From Spartobacteria bacterium (GTDB taxonomy: Bacteria; Verrucomicrobiota; Verrucomicrobiia; Chthoniobacterales; UBA10450), in NCBI GenBank assembly GCA_003134765.1, contig PLCM01000011.1, positions 105,339 through 169,338 of the forward strand: a stretch of DNA of 64,000 bases, written 5' to 3'. Position numbers and translations under genes: made by a program. How positions within the stretch are numbered: position 1 is the stretch's first letter; each line of letters begins with the position of its first letter. Below are positions 41,155 to 50,358 of this stretch, in pieces. The notes beneath the pieces are model-generated. The model had not been told where the DNA came from, did not search any database, and saw only the letters and a program-made list of their open reading frames with translations.

Positions 41155-42603
41155 GAACAGCAGCTTTTCGAGCGCGACCTGGCGCACTCGCCGAACGCGA
41201 TGTTTTTTCGCGAGCGCGCGGTCGTGTCGTATGACTTTCGCTTTCGGCAGGGGCACTATTCCGTGTCCGAGTTTTTCCAGAACGGACACGGCGGCGCCGC
41301 GAAGCGACGCTTCCGCTTGCGACGAAATGCGAAGGTCCCGGCCCAGGGCATCGGCCAGGAGGCGAAGCGACGCCCTGGAGTGCAGGATCCCGCCCGAAAC
41401 AATAATCGCGTTTGCCTTGCCGGCGGCGCCTTCGATGAGATCGAGGATCCCGGCCAGACGATAAAAAACCGCGCAATTGGTCGTTCGCATAATTTGGGCG
41501 GCGTCGGTGGCCTGGTTGAGTCCGATAATTGTCCCGCTGAGATTCTCCGGCCAGGTAGGCGCGCGTTCGCTTACCCAAAAAGGCAGCACCGTCAGCCCGT
41601 CGGTCGCAGCGGCCTTTCGGGAAAGAGACTTCGCTTCGCTTTCCTTCAAGTGAAGTTCGCGCAGACACCATTGGTGCAGGTTTCCCGCGTTGCTGACCGC
41701 GCCGCCCATGACGGTCCGCTCGCGGTCGATTGCATAGCGAAACAAGCCGAAGGGAATTTGCCCGGTCCGATCGGTTGCACTTTCCGTCATCCGGACCGCG
41801 GCGCTTGTCCCGACGTTGATCGCGATGGAACCACTTCTGCGAGCACCACAGCCCAGATTACCGGCGGCCCCGTCGCCGATCGCGGGAAAGATTTTTGCAC
41901 CGGCGAATCGGGATGGCTGCTTTCCCTTTGGCGTCGCGACATCGGCAGGTGCGGGGAGCCACTCCGGATTTATGCCACACGCCTCGCACAAAGCCGGATG
42001 CCAGCGTCCCGCGGGCAGGACGTAAAGCCCGGTCGCGCTGGCCATCGAATAACTGCCGCCGGTCACATGGAAGAGTTCTTCGAAGATCCACTCGGTCGGC
42101 GAGACCCAGCGAGCGACCCGTTGAAAAAGGCGCGGCTGGGTGCGGCGCAGCCAGCGCAGTTTGGCCGGCCAAAAGGAAGCGCGCAGCATGCAACCGGTCT
42201 GCGCCTGGATTTCTCTTTCATCGAATTCTTCGCGCAGACGCGCCGCATCCACGGCGGCGCGCGAATCTGCCCAGGTGTAAATCGGCGTCAGCGGACGGCC
42301 TTTTCCATCAAGGCCAAGCAAGCTGTGCCAGAAGGCCGAACCGCCGACAGCGGCTATCGGAAGTTTGCGAAGGGATGAAGAACGATGCGCCTGCAATGTT
42401 TCTTGGACGCAGGCGCGCGCCGCTCGCCGCAAGACTTTCGGCGAAAGTTCTGCGCCTCCATCGGCAGTGTATTGAACCGCATATTCTCGGCGGGCATCGG
42501 TCCCAGTCAGGAGACGAGCCTTTTCATCGAAAAGGGCCGAGCGAGTCGACGAACTGCCGATGTCGATCGCCAGGACGAGGAGCTCTGGTTTGCGACGTCG
42601 CAT
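41122..42603 (-). CDS. FGGY-family carbohydrate kinase, gluconokinase-like
   Basis: 493 residues. N-terminal phosphate motif VLAIDIGSSSTRSALFDEKA, metal region YTWADSRA, and the C-terminal nucleotide domain with SIAINVGTSAAVR, NAGNLHQW and ANAIIVSGGILHSRASL (adenosine motif). The family phosphorylates sugars or polyols; the spread of motifs and TWxDxRA resemble gluconate or xylulose kinases, but the substrate is not certain. The last residues SEGRASARP come from a family F palindrome, so the native C-terminus may have been replaced. Confidence 0.87.
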   Translation of the reverse strand: MRRRKPELLVLAIDIGSSSTRSALFDEKARLLTGTDARREYAVQYTADGGAELSPKVLRRAARACVQETLQAHRSSSLRKLPIAAVGGSAFWHSLLGLDGKGRPLTPIYTWADSRAAVDAARLREEFDEREIQAQTGCMLRASFWPAKLRWLRRTQPRLFQRVARWVSPTEWIFEELFHVTGGSYSMASATGLYVLPAGRWHPALCEACGINPEWLPAPADVATPKGKQPSRFAGAKIFPAIGDGAAGNLGCGARRSGSIAINVGTSAAVRMTESATDRTGQIPFGLFRYAIDRERTVMGGAVSNAGNLHQWCLRELHLKESEAKSLSRKAAATDGLTVLPFWVSERAPTWPENLSGTIIGLNQATDAAQIMRTTNCAVFYRLAGILDLIEGAAGKANAIIVSGGILHSRASLRLLADALGRDLRISSQAEASLRGAAVSVLEKLGHGIVPLPKAKVIRHDRALAKKHRVRRVRQVALEKLLFFSEGRASARP

Positions 42604-42738
42604 CTCAGCGCATTACACGAATTTCGCTCGGGGCGGGAAAGCCAAATTGGAGCCGGCACGCCTCGGGCCGGAAGGAACGATGCAGGCGGAGCCCGGCGCC
42701 TACGGCCTGAGGGCAGGCCGTCTCCAGTTACCGTCCAC
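42604..42738. repeat. Palindromic element (TTGGAGCCGGCACGCC)
   Basis: TTGGAGCCGGCACGCCTCGG near 42650 and GGCCTGAGGGCAGGCCGTCT near 42708; both halves recur in reverse order near 37475-37520. No gene in these 135 bases. Confidence 0.6.
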
Positions 42739-43158
42739 CTATTTTAACTTCGCCAGCAACGCGGGGCGGCGTTTGAGCTGGGCCGTCAGTGCCTCGATCG
42801 CCCGCAGGGTTGGGGGACTGATGTGGTGCTCCATCCCTTCGACGTCGTGGTGAATCACCTGCTGGTCGAGACGCAGCAGGGTAAGAAAATCCGTCAGGAG
42901 CTGGTGGCGGCGCGTAATGTTGCGGGCCAGGGCCTCTCCCGCCGGAGTCAGGACCAGGCCGCGGTACTTCTCGTATTTGAGGAGACCGTCGGCGTCGAGC
43001 CGCTGCACCATATTGCTTACGCTCGCCTGCGAGATTTCGAGGCTCGTTGCGATATCGACCACGCGGGCGTAGCCCTTGGAATCGATCAACTCCAGGATGC
43101 GCTCGAGATAGTCCTCGACCGCGGCGGAATTTCGTCGGGGTTTTTTCAAAGCGGGCAC
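42739..43158 (-). CDS. mntR: Manganese-responsive DtxR-family repressor MntR
   Basis: 139 residues. Winged helix with ARVVDIATSLEISQASVSNM and YEKYRGLVLT, closely like Bacillus MntR. Metal ligands are all present by alignment: Asp16 and Glu19 (VEDYLER), His85 (RRHQLL), Glu107, Glu110 and His111 (DVEGMEHH). Asp in the first ligand position is the feature that favours Mn2+ over Fe2+ in this family. It likely represses mntH, divergently placed 91 bp away, through the palindrome at 43201-43226. No SH3-like third domain, as in MntR. Confidence 0.9.
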   Translation of the reverse strand: MPALKKPRRNSAAVEDYLERILELIDSKGYARVVDIATSLEISQASVSNMVQRLDADGLLKYEKYRGLVLTPAGEALARNITRRHQLLTDFLTLLRLDQQVIHHDVEGMEHHISPPTLRAIEALTAQLKRRPALLAKLK

Positions 43159-43200
43159 GGCGCAGGCAAGCTAGCGGGACCGGCCCGCAGGTCAAAATAA

Positions 43201-43226
43201 AAATATTTGTCCGTTGACAAATATTT
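43201..43226. promoter_or_regulatory. Probable MntR operator
   Basis: Perfect inverted repeat with 11-bp arms and a 4-bp centre: AAATATTTGTC, CGTT, GACAAATATTT. It covers the -35 hexamer of the mntH promoter, so MntR binding would block RNA polymerase. It is AT-rich, unlike the surrounding DNA. Confidence 0.8.
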
Positions 43227-43242
43227 AGCGTCTGGCAAATAA
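43214..43242 (+). promoter_or_regulatory. Candidate mntH promoter
   Basis: TTGACA at 43214-43219 and AAATAA at about 43237-43242 with 17-bp spacing. The -10 is a weak match. Overlaps the operator. If used, the mRNA would begin near the annotated GTG, which raises the possibility that the real mntH start is downstream. Confidence 0.5.
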
Positions 43243-43249
43243 GTTAGTC

Positions 43250-44614
43250 GTGGCTAATACCAGCGGCCCAGAAGTCTCGCATTCCACTGCGGGATGGCGC
43301 ACCACGCCGGAGATGCCGAGTCTCTCCGAGGTCCATCGCAGCCTGGTTGTTCCGCCCTCGGCCAGCTTCTTTCGCAAGCTCCTCGCCTTTGCCGGGCCGG
43401 GATTTCTCGTGGCGGTCGGCTACATGGATCCCGGCAACTGGGCGACTGATCTGGCGGGCGGCTCGAAGTACAATTACTCGCTCCTCTCCGTCATCATGAT
43501 CTCGAATTTGATGGCGATCCTCCTCCAATCGCTCTCGCTCAAACTGGGGATCGCCACCGGGCGCGATCTCGCCCAGGCCTGTCGGGATCACTACAGCAAA
43601 CCAGTTTCGTTGTTTCTCTGGTTCATCTGTGAGATCGCCATTGCGGCCTGCGACCTGGCGGAGGTCATCGGGTCCGCCATCGCCTTGAACCTGCTTTTCG
43701 GCGTGCCGCTCATGGCGGGCGTCTGCATCACGTCGCTCGACGTGTTGTTCGTTCTCTTTCTCCAAAACAAGGGGTTTCGCTACATCGAAGCGCTCGTCAT
43801 CACGCTCATCATTATCATCGGCGGATGCTTCGCGTGGGAAATCGTGGTTTCGCACCCGAACTTCCTCGGGATCGCGAAGGGTTTTGTTCCGTCCCCGAAA
43901 ATCGTGAGCGACCCCGGAATGCTCTACATCGCCATCGGCATCCTTGGCGCCACGGTCATGCCGCACAATCTCTACCTTCATTCCTCGATCGTGCAGACGC
44001 GCCGCTACGAGTTGAACTCGGCCGGAAAGCGCGAGGCGATCAAGTTCGCCACCATTGATTCGACGGTCGCGCTCATGTTCGCCTTGTTTATCAACGCGGC
44101 CATTCTCATCGTCGCCGCCGCGACGTTTTATACCCGCGGACGCAACGACATCGCGGAGATCCAGGACGCCTACAAACTACTCACGCCGCTTCTTGGAGTC
44201 ACCGGCGCCAGCACGCTCTTCGCCCTCGCTCTTCTCGCATCGGGCCAAAATTCAACCCTGACCGGCACCCTCGCCGGCCAGATCGTGATGGAAGGTTTCC
44301 TCAACATTCGTCTGCGCCCCTGGCTCCGGCGGCTGATCACGCGCCTCATCGCCATCGTCCCGGCGGTTTTCGTCACGATCATTTCCGGTGAAAAAGGGAC
44401 GACGAACCTGCTCGTGCTGAGCCAGGTGATTCTGAGCCTGCAACTGAGCTTCGCGGTTTTTCCCCTGGTCATGTTCACGAGCGACAAGCTGAAGATGGGA
44501 GAATTCGTCAACGGCCCCGTCGTGAAATGGCTGGCGTGGATCGTGGCTGGCACCATTGCATTGCTAAACGGCTGGCTTCTCATGCAGACTTTTCGAGATT
44601 GGTTCGCCGCTTAA
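43250..44614 (+). CDS. mntH: Nramp-family Mn2+/H+ symporter MntH
   Basis: 454 residues from GTG 43250; the ATG at 43313 ([13 protein letters not shown]) is an equally good or better start because the predicted promoter ends at the GTG. It has 11 hydrophobic segments, with the metal-binding helix 1 [12 protein letters not shown] (Asp60, Asn63) and helix 6 [17 protein letters not shown] (Met, His). It imports manganese (and some iron) with protons. mntR is divergent and controls it. A universal stress protein gene follows after 7 bp. Confidence 0.92.
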   Translation: MANTSGPEVSHSTAGWRTTPEMPSLSEVHRSLVVPPSASFFRKLLAFAGPGFLVAVGYMDPGNWATDLAGGSKYNYSLLSVIMISNLMAILLQSLSLKLGIATGRDLAQACRDHYSKPVSLFLWFICEIAIAACDLAEVIGSAIALNLLFGVPLMAGVCITSLDVLFVLFLQNKGFRYIEALVITLIIIIGGCFAWEIVVSHPNFLGIAKGFVPSPKIVSDPGMLYIAIGILGATVMPHNLYLHSSIVQTRRYELNSAGKREAIKFATIDSTVALMFALFINAAILIVAAATFYTRGRNDIAEIQDAYKLLTPLLGVTGASTLFALALLASGQNSTLTGTLAGQIVMEGFLNIRLRPWLRRLITRLIAIVPAVFVTIISGEKGTTNLLVLSQVILSLQLSFAVFPLVMFTSDKLKMGEFVNGPVVKWLAWIVAGTIALLNGWLLMQTFRDWFAA

Positions 44615-44621
44615 TCAAACG

Positions 44622-45047
44622 ATGTACAACACGATTCTCGTTCCGGTCGAAAACCGTGAGACGGACCAGACCATCCTCCGGCATATCCGGTCGCTCGCGC
44701 GCCTGACGCACGCGAAACTGATGCTGGTCCACGTGGCGGACGGCTGGGCGGCGCGGAACTTCGAGCGTTTTCAGCTCCGGGAGAGCGAAGAGATGAAACA
44801 GGATCGCGAATATCTGGCGGCGCTCTCGGAGGAACTGCGATCGGAGGGCTACGAGGTAAAGGCCGTGCTGGCGATGGGCGATCCGGCCACGGAGATCATC
44901 AAGCTGGCGCGCACCGAACCGATCGATCTCATCGCCATGACAACGCATGGCCATCGCCTCGTGGCCGATCTGCTCCATGGCAGCACCGCAGACAAAGTCC
45001 GGCACGAGGTGGATGTGCCGGTGCTGCTTTTAAAGGTGAAAAAGTAG
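44622..45047 (+). CDS. Universal stress protein (UspA family)
   Basis: 141 residues. YNTILVPVENRETDQTILRH, then KLMLVHVADGWAAR, GDPATEIIKLARTEPIDLIAM and TTHGHRLVADLLHGSTADKV match UspA; the ATP-binding motif is close to GxxGxxxxxxxxxGS. Seven bases after mntH, so it is likely cotranscribed and manganese-controlled; this is a common pair of mntH with a UspA gene, perhaps regulating transport. Confidence 0.85.
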   Translation: MYNTILVPVENRETDQTILRHIRSLARLTHAKLMLVHVADGWAARNFERFQLRESEEMKQDREYLAALSEELRSEGYEVKAVLAMGDPATEIIKLARTEPIDLIAMTTHGHRLVADLLHGSTADKVRHEVDVPVLLLKVKK

Positions 45048-45134
45048 GCCGCCCTTCGAATCTTGATCTCAATCTGCCGGCGAGCGGCGACAAAACTGCG
45101 TGCGCTCCGCCGTGGGCGCGATTAAGGAATCTGG

Positions 45135-46337
45135 GTGAAGGCTCTTTTCCTCACGAACGAATATCCGCCCTACGTTTATGGCGGTGCCGGGGTGCACGTC
45201 GATTATCTGTCGCGCGAGCTGGCGAAATTGATGCCGATCGAGGTCCGTTGCTTCGGCGATCAGAAATGGACGGAAGGGAATCTGTCCGTGCGCGGGTTTG
45301 AGCTCGACGCGGAAGCGTTCACCTGTCCGAAACCGCTTCGCTCCGTTTTCGGCGCGGTCCGTCGCTGCACCGACTTCAACACGGCGGACATCGACGCGAC
45401 CCTGGTGCATTGCCACACCTGGTACAGCCACTTTGGCGGCATCCTCGCGAAGATGAATTATGGGGTGCCCCTCGTGATCACCGTGCACTCCCTCGAGCCA
45501 CTTCGTCCGTGGAAACGCGAACAGCTTGAGGGCGGCTACGATTTTTCTGCCTGGGTGGAGAAGACTGCCCTGGAAATGGCTGACGCGGTCATCGCCGTTT
45601 CCGCGCAAACCAGGGCCGACATCGATCGTTTTTTCAAGGTTAGGCCCGAGCGTTTGCACGTGATCCATAACGGAATCGACCTCGACGAATATCGAAGGAC
45701 CGATGCCACCGGCGCCCTGACGAAGTATGGGATCGAGAAACCGTTCGTTCTTTTCGTCGGACGGATCACGCGCCAGAAAGGCATCATCCACCTCGTCCGC
45801 GCTATCGAACACATGACGCCCGGCTTCCAAATTGTGCTCTGCGCGGGCGCGCCCGACACGCCGGAGATCGGCCGGGAAATGAAGGAGGCCGTTGAGAAAG
45901 TGAAGGCGCGGCATGGCGGGGTCATCTGGATCGACGAGATGGTCGACAAAAAGACAGTTCGAGAACTCTATTCGAACGCCGCCGTCTTTTGTTGTCCATC
46001 GATCTACGAGCCGTTCGGCATTATCAACCTCGAAGCGATGGCGTGCGAAACGGCGGTTGTCGCGACTGCCGTCGGCGGAATCAAGGAAGTCGTCGTGGAC
46101 AGTGAAACTGGTTTTCTCGTGCCGATCGATCAGATGAACGAGAGTCCTTTCGAGCCGCGCGAGCCGGAAAAGTTCGCGCGCGATCTGGCGGCGCGCGTCA
46201 ACCAATTAATGGCCGATCCGGCGCTCCGCGAGAAATTCGGCCGCGCCGGACGGAAACGCGCCGAGCAAAAGTTCGGCTGGCCGGCCATCGCGCTGGAAAC
46301 AAAGGCGCTTTACGAAAAATTGCTGGGGCCGCGCTGA
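45135..46337 (+). CDS. Glycogen synthase-type glycosyltransferase (GT4)
   Basis: 400 residues, GTG start. KALFLTNEYPPYVYGGAGVH and the N-terminal Rossmann domain, LVHCHTWYSHFGG, VITVHSLEPLRPWKREQLEG and VIHNGIDLDEYRRTDA, then donor-domain FVGRITRQKGIIHLVRAI and the EX7E-type PSIYEPFGIINLEAMACETA. The layout matches actinobacterial-type GlgA/GlgM, which uses ADP- or UDP-glucose to extend alpha-1,4-glucan or form maltose-1-phosphate. No other glycogen gene is here, so its product is not certain. Confidence 0.85.
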   Translation: MKALFLTNEYPPYVYGGAGVHVDYLSRELAKLMPIEVRCFGDQKWTEGNLSVRGFELDAEAFTCPKPLRSVFGAVRRCTDFNTADIDATLVHCHTWYSHFGGILAKMNYGVPLVITVHSLEPLRPWKREQLEGGYDFSAWVEKTALEMADAVIAVSAQTRADIDRFFKVRPERLHVIHNGIDLDEYRRTDATGALTKYGIEKPFVLFVGRITRQKGIIHLVRAIEHMTPGFQIVLCAGAPDTPEIGREMKEAVEKVKARHGGVIWIDEMVDKKTVRELYSNAAVFCCPSIYEPFGIINLEAMACETAVVATAVGGIKEVVVDSETGFLVPIDQMNESPFEPREPEKFARDLAARVNQLMADPALREKFGRAGRKRAEQKFGWPAIALETKALYEKLLGPR

Positions 46338-46363
46338 CTTATCCTCCCGCGCATTCAGCTGCG

Positions 46364-46533
46364 TGTCATCCCGAGCGAAGCGAAGCGCAGTCGAGGGACC
46401 CCGCGGGCGACAGAGGTGACTTTCTTGCGTCAAGCCCCAGGTGGCTCGGACGGCGACCAGCCTTTTCGGCATGGTGAGTCAAACGCACCAACACGGGGTC
46501 CCTCGACTACGCTTTCGCTTCGCTCGGGATGAC
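46364..46533. repeat. Family D palindrome, copy D3 (long form)
   Basis: About 40-bp arms: TGTCATCCCGAGCGAAGCGA ... GTCGAGGGACCCCG and CGGGGTCCCTCGACTACGCT ... GCTCGGGATGACA, with ~90 bases between. Lies upstream of obg. Confidence 0.8.
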
Positions 46534-46595
46534 AAGCGAGGAAGACAGTGGCACGGTACCCCGGCGATTCTCCGTTATATCCCCACGTTCCAGTC

Positions 46596-47678
46596 ATGTT
46601 TGTCGATCGAATCAAAGTTTTTGCGCAGGCCGGCAACGGTGGGCGCGGCTGCGTCAGTTTTCGACGCGAGAAATTTGTCCCAAAGGGCGGGCCCGATGGC
46701 GGCGATGGGGGCCGGGGCGGCGATGTGATGCTTCGCGCCGACATTCACGTCGATAATCTTTCAAATCTTTTTTACGAACCAATCATCAAGGCGAAAAACG
46801 GCGGGCACGGGCAGGGGAAGAAAATGCACGGGCGTGGTTCGGTGCCGAAGGTGGTGAAGGTCCCGATTGGCACTGTGGTTTTCCGCGATGAGACAGACAA
46901 ATCACATGCGATCGATGAATCCCATGAGCGCGAGCGTCTCGCCGATCTTACCCACGATGGCGAAGAGTTCGTCCTCTGCGAAGGGGGAAAAGGCGGCAAG
47001 GGCAACGTTCATTTCAAGAGCTCGAAGAACCGGGCGCCGATCCAATACACCGAGGGTGAAGAGGGAGAGCAGGGTTATTTCCTGCTCGAACTGCGCACGA
47101 TGGCGGACGCGGCGCTGGTCGGTTATCCGAATGCGGGAAAATCGACCTTGCTCGGAAAGATTTCCGCGGCCCACCCGAAGGTTGCCCCGTATCCATTCAC
47201 AACCTTGCATCCGGTCGTAGGCGTCATTGAATTCGACGGCTATCGGCGGGCGTCGATTGCGGACGTTCCCGGATTGTTAGAAGGAGCGCATCGCAACGTC
47301 GGCCTTGGCCACGATTTCCTCCGCCATATTACGCGCTGCCGCCTGCTCCTTTTCGTGCTCGATATCGCCGGCAGCGAAGGTCGGCACCCGATCGAGGACC
47401 TCCAGAATTTGCGGCGCGAAATCGATCTCTACGACCCGCGCCTTTCCCAGCGGCCCTGGTATATCATCGCGAATAAAATGGACCTGCCTGACGCCGAAGA
47501 AAATCTCAGCGCCTTGCGGCAACGATTTCCAGGTATCGAGATCGTCGCGATCTCTGCGGCGCATTCCGAAGGGATCGACGATTTGAAAGACCGCCTCGAG
47601 CATTGGCTGTTCGCCGGCCAGCCAGAGACGGCCGACGATTTACCCCGCAACGCTGCCGAGATGGCGGCCTGTGAATAA
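46596..47678 (+). CDS. obg: GTPase Obg/CgtA
   Basis: 360 residues from ATG 46596; the upstream in-frame start at 46548 falls in repeat DNA. The glycine-rich Obg fold is clear (AGNGGRGCVSFRREKFVPKG, GPDGGDGGRGGDV), then the G domain: G1 GYPNAGKSTLLGK, G3 DVPGLLEGAH, G4 NKMDLPD. The short C-terminus has no OCT domain. Obg is an essential GTPase for ribosome assembly and stress control. A long palindrome (46364-46533) lies upstream. Confidence 0.95.
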   Translation: MFVDRIKVFAQAGNGGRGCVSFRREKFVPKGGPDGGDGGRGGDVMLRADIHVDNLSNLFYEPIIKAKNGGHGQGKKMHGRGSVPKVVKVPIGTVVFRDETDKSHAIDESHERERLADLTHDGEEFVLCEGGKGGKGNVHFKSSKNRAPIQYTEGEEGEQGYFLLELRTMADAALVGYPNAGKSTLLGKISAAHPKVAPYPFTTLHPVVGVIEFDGYRRASIADVPGLLEGAHRNVGLGHDFLRHITRCRLLLFVLDIAGSEGRHPIEDLQNLRREIDLYDPRLSQRPWYIIANKMDLPDAEENLSALRQRFPGIEIVAISAAHSEGIDDLKDRLEHWLFAGQPETADDLPRNAAEMAACE

Positions 47679-47732
47679 CAGATGGACAACTTACGCAACC
47701 TCTAGGACAATCGGGCTTTCTTTTCCCTTTCC

Positions 47733-48965
47733 ATGACCAAACGAGTCGTAGCGAGTTACTGCACTACCTTCCTGAAACCGGAGATGCTCCACATCTACCG
47801 CCAGGTCCGGTCTCTGCACGAATTCGACACGTTCGTCATGACCAAGGCACTTCAGAACACCGACAAATTTCCATTTCGCGACGTCGAGCTGATCCCGAAA
47901 CCGCATAGCAACCCGCTCCGGCACGGCTGGCTGAAGTTTGTGAAACAAAAGCCGGCGATCGTCTACCGCGGCGAGTACCAGATGTTGTCGAAACTGCTGG
48001 AACGCCGCGGCGCCGACCTGATGCATATTTATTTCGGGCATACCGGCGTCCATCTCCTGCCGTTTATCGAGCGGTGGCAGAAGCCGTGTGTCGTTTCGTT
48101 TCATGGCGCCGATGTCGCGGAAAAGAAGGACATCCGCGATTACGGCCCGAAGTTGAAGGAACTGTTCCACGCCGTGCCGCTGGTTCTGGCCCGTTCGAAG
48201 TCGCTCGCCGAACGTTTGCTCTCCCTCGGCTGCCCGCCCGAGCGGCTCCGGATCAACCGCACCGGTGTTCCGTTGCACGAGTTTCCCTTTATCCGGCGAG
48301 ATGCGCCTACTGAGGGGCGCTGGCGATTCATGCAAGCCTGCCGATTGATTCCGAAGAAAGGGGTCGCCACCTCCCTGTGCGCGTTTGCGATTTTCCAAAA
48401 GGAATTCCCGAACGCCGAGTTGATCATCGCCGGCAAGGGACCGTTGCAGTCGCATCTCGAGGAACTCGCCGAGGAACTCGGGATTGTGAACAAGGTTCAC
48501 TTTCGAGGTTTTCTTTCCCAGCCGGAACTGCTCGATCTCTACGGAAGCTGCCATTGTTTCCTCCACCCGAGCGAGACGCCGCCGGACCAGAATCAGGAAG
48601 GGATTCCCAATTCCATCCTCGAAGCGATGGCGACCGGACTCGCTGTGCTCGCGACCCGACACGGTGGAATTCCGGAGGCGGTCGAGGAAGGGCGCTCCGG
48701 AATTTTGGTGGAGGAACGCGATTTCGAAGCGCTCGCCGCCGCCATGAAGAACCTGGTCCGTTCGCCGTTTGCTTTTCGGGAGATGGGCGCCCTGGCCAGC
48801 GAATCAGTGGCCGCGAATTTCGAGCAGCGCGAACAAATTCGGCAGCTTGAATCGCATTATGACGAAGCGATCGCCCTGGCCGGCGCGGAAGAGCGCATTC
48901 CGGTGCCGGAAATGGACGTAATCGAGGAACGCTTTTCCGAGCGAATCCCACTGAAGGTGAAATAG
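47733..48965 (+). CDS. GT4-family glycosyltransferase
   Basis: 410 residues. Family signature SETPPDQNQEGIPNSILEAM (EGxPxxxLEA with the EX7E motif) and donor domain MQACRLIPKKGVATSLCAF, GKGPLQSHLEELAEELG, and acceptor-side VVSFHGADVAEKKD. The HGADV motif is typical of colanic-acid-type WcaL/AmsK transferases for surface polysaccharide. No polymerase or flippase is near, so the role is unknown. 54 bp after obg on the same strand. Confidence 0.83.
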   Translation: MTKRVVASYCTTFLKPEMLHIYRQVRSLHEFDTFVMTKALQNTDKFPFRDVELIPKPHSNPLRHGWLKFVKQKPAIVYRGEYQMLSKLLERRGADLMHIYFGHTGVHLLPFIERWQKPCVVSFHGADVAEKKDIRDYGPKLKELFHAVPLVLARSKSLAERLLSLGCPPERLRINRTGVPLHEFPFIRRDAPTEGRWRFMQACRLIPKKGVATSLCAFAIFQKEFPNAELIIAGKGPLQSHLEELAEELGIVNKVHFRGFLSQPELLDLYGSCHCFLHPSETPPDQNQEGIPNSILEAMATGLAVLATRHGGIPEAVEEGRSGILVEERDFEALAAAMKNLVRSPFAFREMGALASESVAANFEQREQIRQLESHYDEAIALAGAEERIPVPEMDVIEERFSERIPLKVK

Positions 48966-49011
48966 CGCTCGCGATTTTCCGCGTCGCCAAACACAATTCG
49001 CGAATTCACTC

Positions 49012-49041
49012 TTGTCATCGCGATAAAACGCGCTTTTGTAT
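49012..49041 (+). promoter_or_regulatory. Candidate promoter of the atp operon
   Basis: TTGTCA at 49012 and TTGTAT at 49036 with 18-bp spacing, in the only sizeable gap upstream of atpB. The match to a sigma-70 consensus is moderate; no other site in the gap looks better. Confidence 0.4.
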
Positions 49042-49129
49042 GCGCGACGCAAGCGCCCCTTGTGTGCGCCGCTTCCGCGGCCGCCGCAGCTAACGGGAAG
49101 ATTGGGGTGCTGCTTTCACCCTGATTTTG

Positions 49130-50041
49130 ATGCGCCGTTATTTTCCATTACTGCTTTTGCTGACCGTCGCGTTTCTGACCTGGGGCGGCTTCGCCCCGGC
49201 GGCCTTCGGCGCGGAACCGGTGCAGGCCCCGGCGGAGGAGCATCACCTGCCGCTGAAGCCGGATGTCCTTTTCGAAGTCGGAAAGCTCGCGATCACGAAT
49301 TCGATGGTGGTGACCTGGATCGTGGCGGCTGGAATTATTGTCTGCGCGCAAATGGCGACGCGGAAAATCACGCCGGTGCCGAAGGGTCTCCAGAACTTTT
49401 GGGAATGGCTCGTGGAGAGTCTTTACAATTTCCTCGAGAACATAATCGGCCGGGACCTGGTGAAGAAAACGTTCTGGTTCTTCGCCACGATTTTCATCTT
49501 TATCCTTTTCCTCAACTGGTTCGGACTGGTGCCGGGCGTTGGGACCATCGGCTGGGGCCATCACGATCCCACCGGTCAATTTCATATTGACCGCCCGCTC
49601 TTTCGCGGCGCGAACGCCAATCTCAATCTGACGTTTGCCATGGCCTCCGTTTTTTTTGTTTGCTGGCTCGTCTGGGCGGTGCAGGCGAATGGCGTCGGCG
49701 GCCTGATCGTGCATTTGTTCGGCCCGAAAGGACGGACCTCCGGCATCCTCAAGCTGCTGATGATCGTTATCTTTTTTGTCGTCGGCTGGCTTGAGATCGT
49801 CTCGATCCTTTTCCGCCCGGTTTCGCTCAGTTTCCGACTCTTTGGCAATATTTACGCGGGCGAGATCATGCTCGAAGCGATGAGCCATATCGTTCCGTCC
49901 CTTTCATGGCTGATTCCGATCCCATTTTATTTTATGGAATTACTGGTCGGGTTGGTGCAGGCGCTCGTCTTTATGCTCCTCACGGCAGTTTTCACGCTTT
50001 TGATTGCGCAACACGAACCGGGACACGAAGCGCCCCATTAA
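49130..50041 (+). CDS. atpB: ATP synthase F0 subunit a
   Basis: 303 residues from ATG 49130 (a TTG one codon earlier is possible). An N-terminal hydrophobic leader (RRYFPLLLLLTVAFLTWGGF) precedes the body. Proton-channel helix PVSLSFRLFGNIYAGEIMLE holds the essential Arg, and the C-terminal helix PIPFYFMELLVGLVQALVFM completes the half-channel. Subunit a carries protons between the ring and the two sides. It starts the operon atpBEFHAGDC; no atpI or atpZ is seen before it. Confidence 0.94.
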   Translation: MRRYFPLLLLLTVAFLTWGGFAPAAFGAEPVQAPAEEHHLPLKPDVLFEVGKLAITNSMVVTWIVAAGIIVCAQMATRKITPVPKGLQNFWEWLVESLYNFLENIIGRDLVKKTFWFFATIFIFILFLNWFGLVPGVGTIGWGHHDPTGQFHIDRPLFRGANANLNLTFAMASVFFVCWLVWAVQANGVGGLIVHLFGPKGRTSGILKLLMIVIFFVVGWLEIVSILFRPVSLSFRLFGNIYAGEIMLEAMSHIVPSLSWLIPIPFYFMELLVGLVQALVFMLLTAVFTLLIAQHEPGHEAPH

Positions 50042-50083
50042 AAATTTCGACGGTCGGGCCGTGGTTCCCGCGGAGGCCGCACG

Positions 50084-50320
50084 ATGAAACACAACCAACA
50101 AAAAAATATGATACTACCAATACTCGCGGAAATCGGCGGCAGCATTCACGTAGGTTTGGCGGCGCTTGGCGCTGCCATCGGCGTCGGCTTGATCGGCATG
50201 GGCGCGGCTTCGGCCGTCGGCCGCAATCCCGGCGCAGCCACCCCGATCCTGGTCCAGGCGATTCTGGCCATTGCCTTCGCCGAAGCGATCGTGTTCTACG
50301 CCCTGTTCCTGGTGAAATAA
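50084..50320 (+). CDS. atpE: ATP synthase F0 subunit c
   Basis: 78 residues; M9 (MILPILAEIGG) is an alternative start at 50108. Two helices: HVGLAALGAAIGVGLIGMGA, then the loop AVGRNPGA, then ILAIAFAEAIVFYALFLVK with the ion-binding Glu67. The first helix lacks the Gln and the second lacks the Ser/Thr pattern (E-S/T) of Na+ types, so a proton ring is likely. Forms the c-ring. It follows atpB by 42 bp. Confidence 0.95.
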   Translation: MKHNQQKNMILPILAEIGGSIHVGLAALGAAIGVGLIGMGAASAVGRNPGAATPILVQAILAIAFAEAIVFYALFLVK

Positions 50321-50358
50321 TCGGGCGCGCGAAGGGCGCCGCCTAACGAGCAAAAGTT

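Noticed and set aside
45069..46205. 378-codon minus-strand frame opposite the glycogen-synthase-type gene
   Set aside because: Antisense shadow of a recognised GT4 gene.
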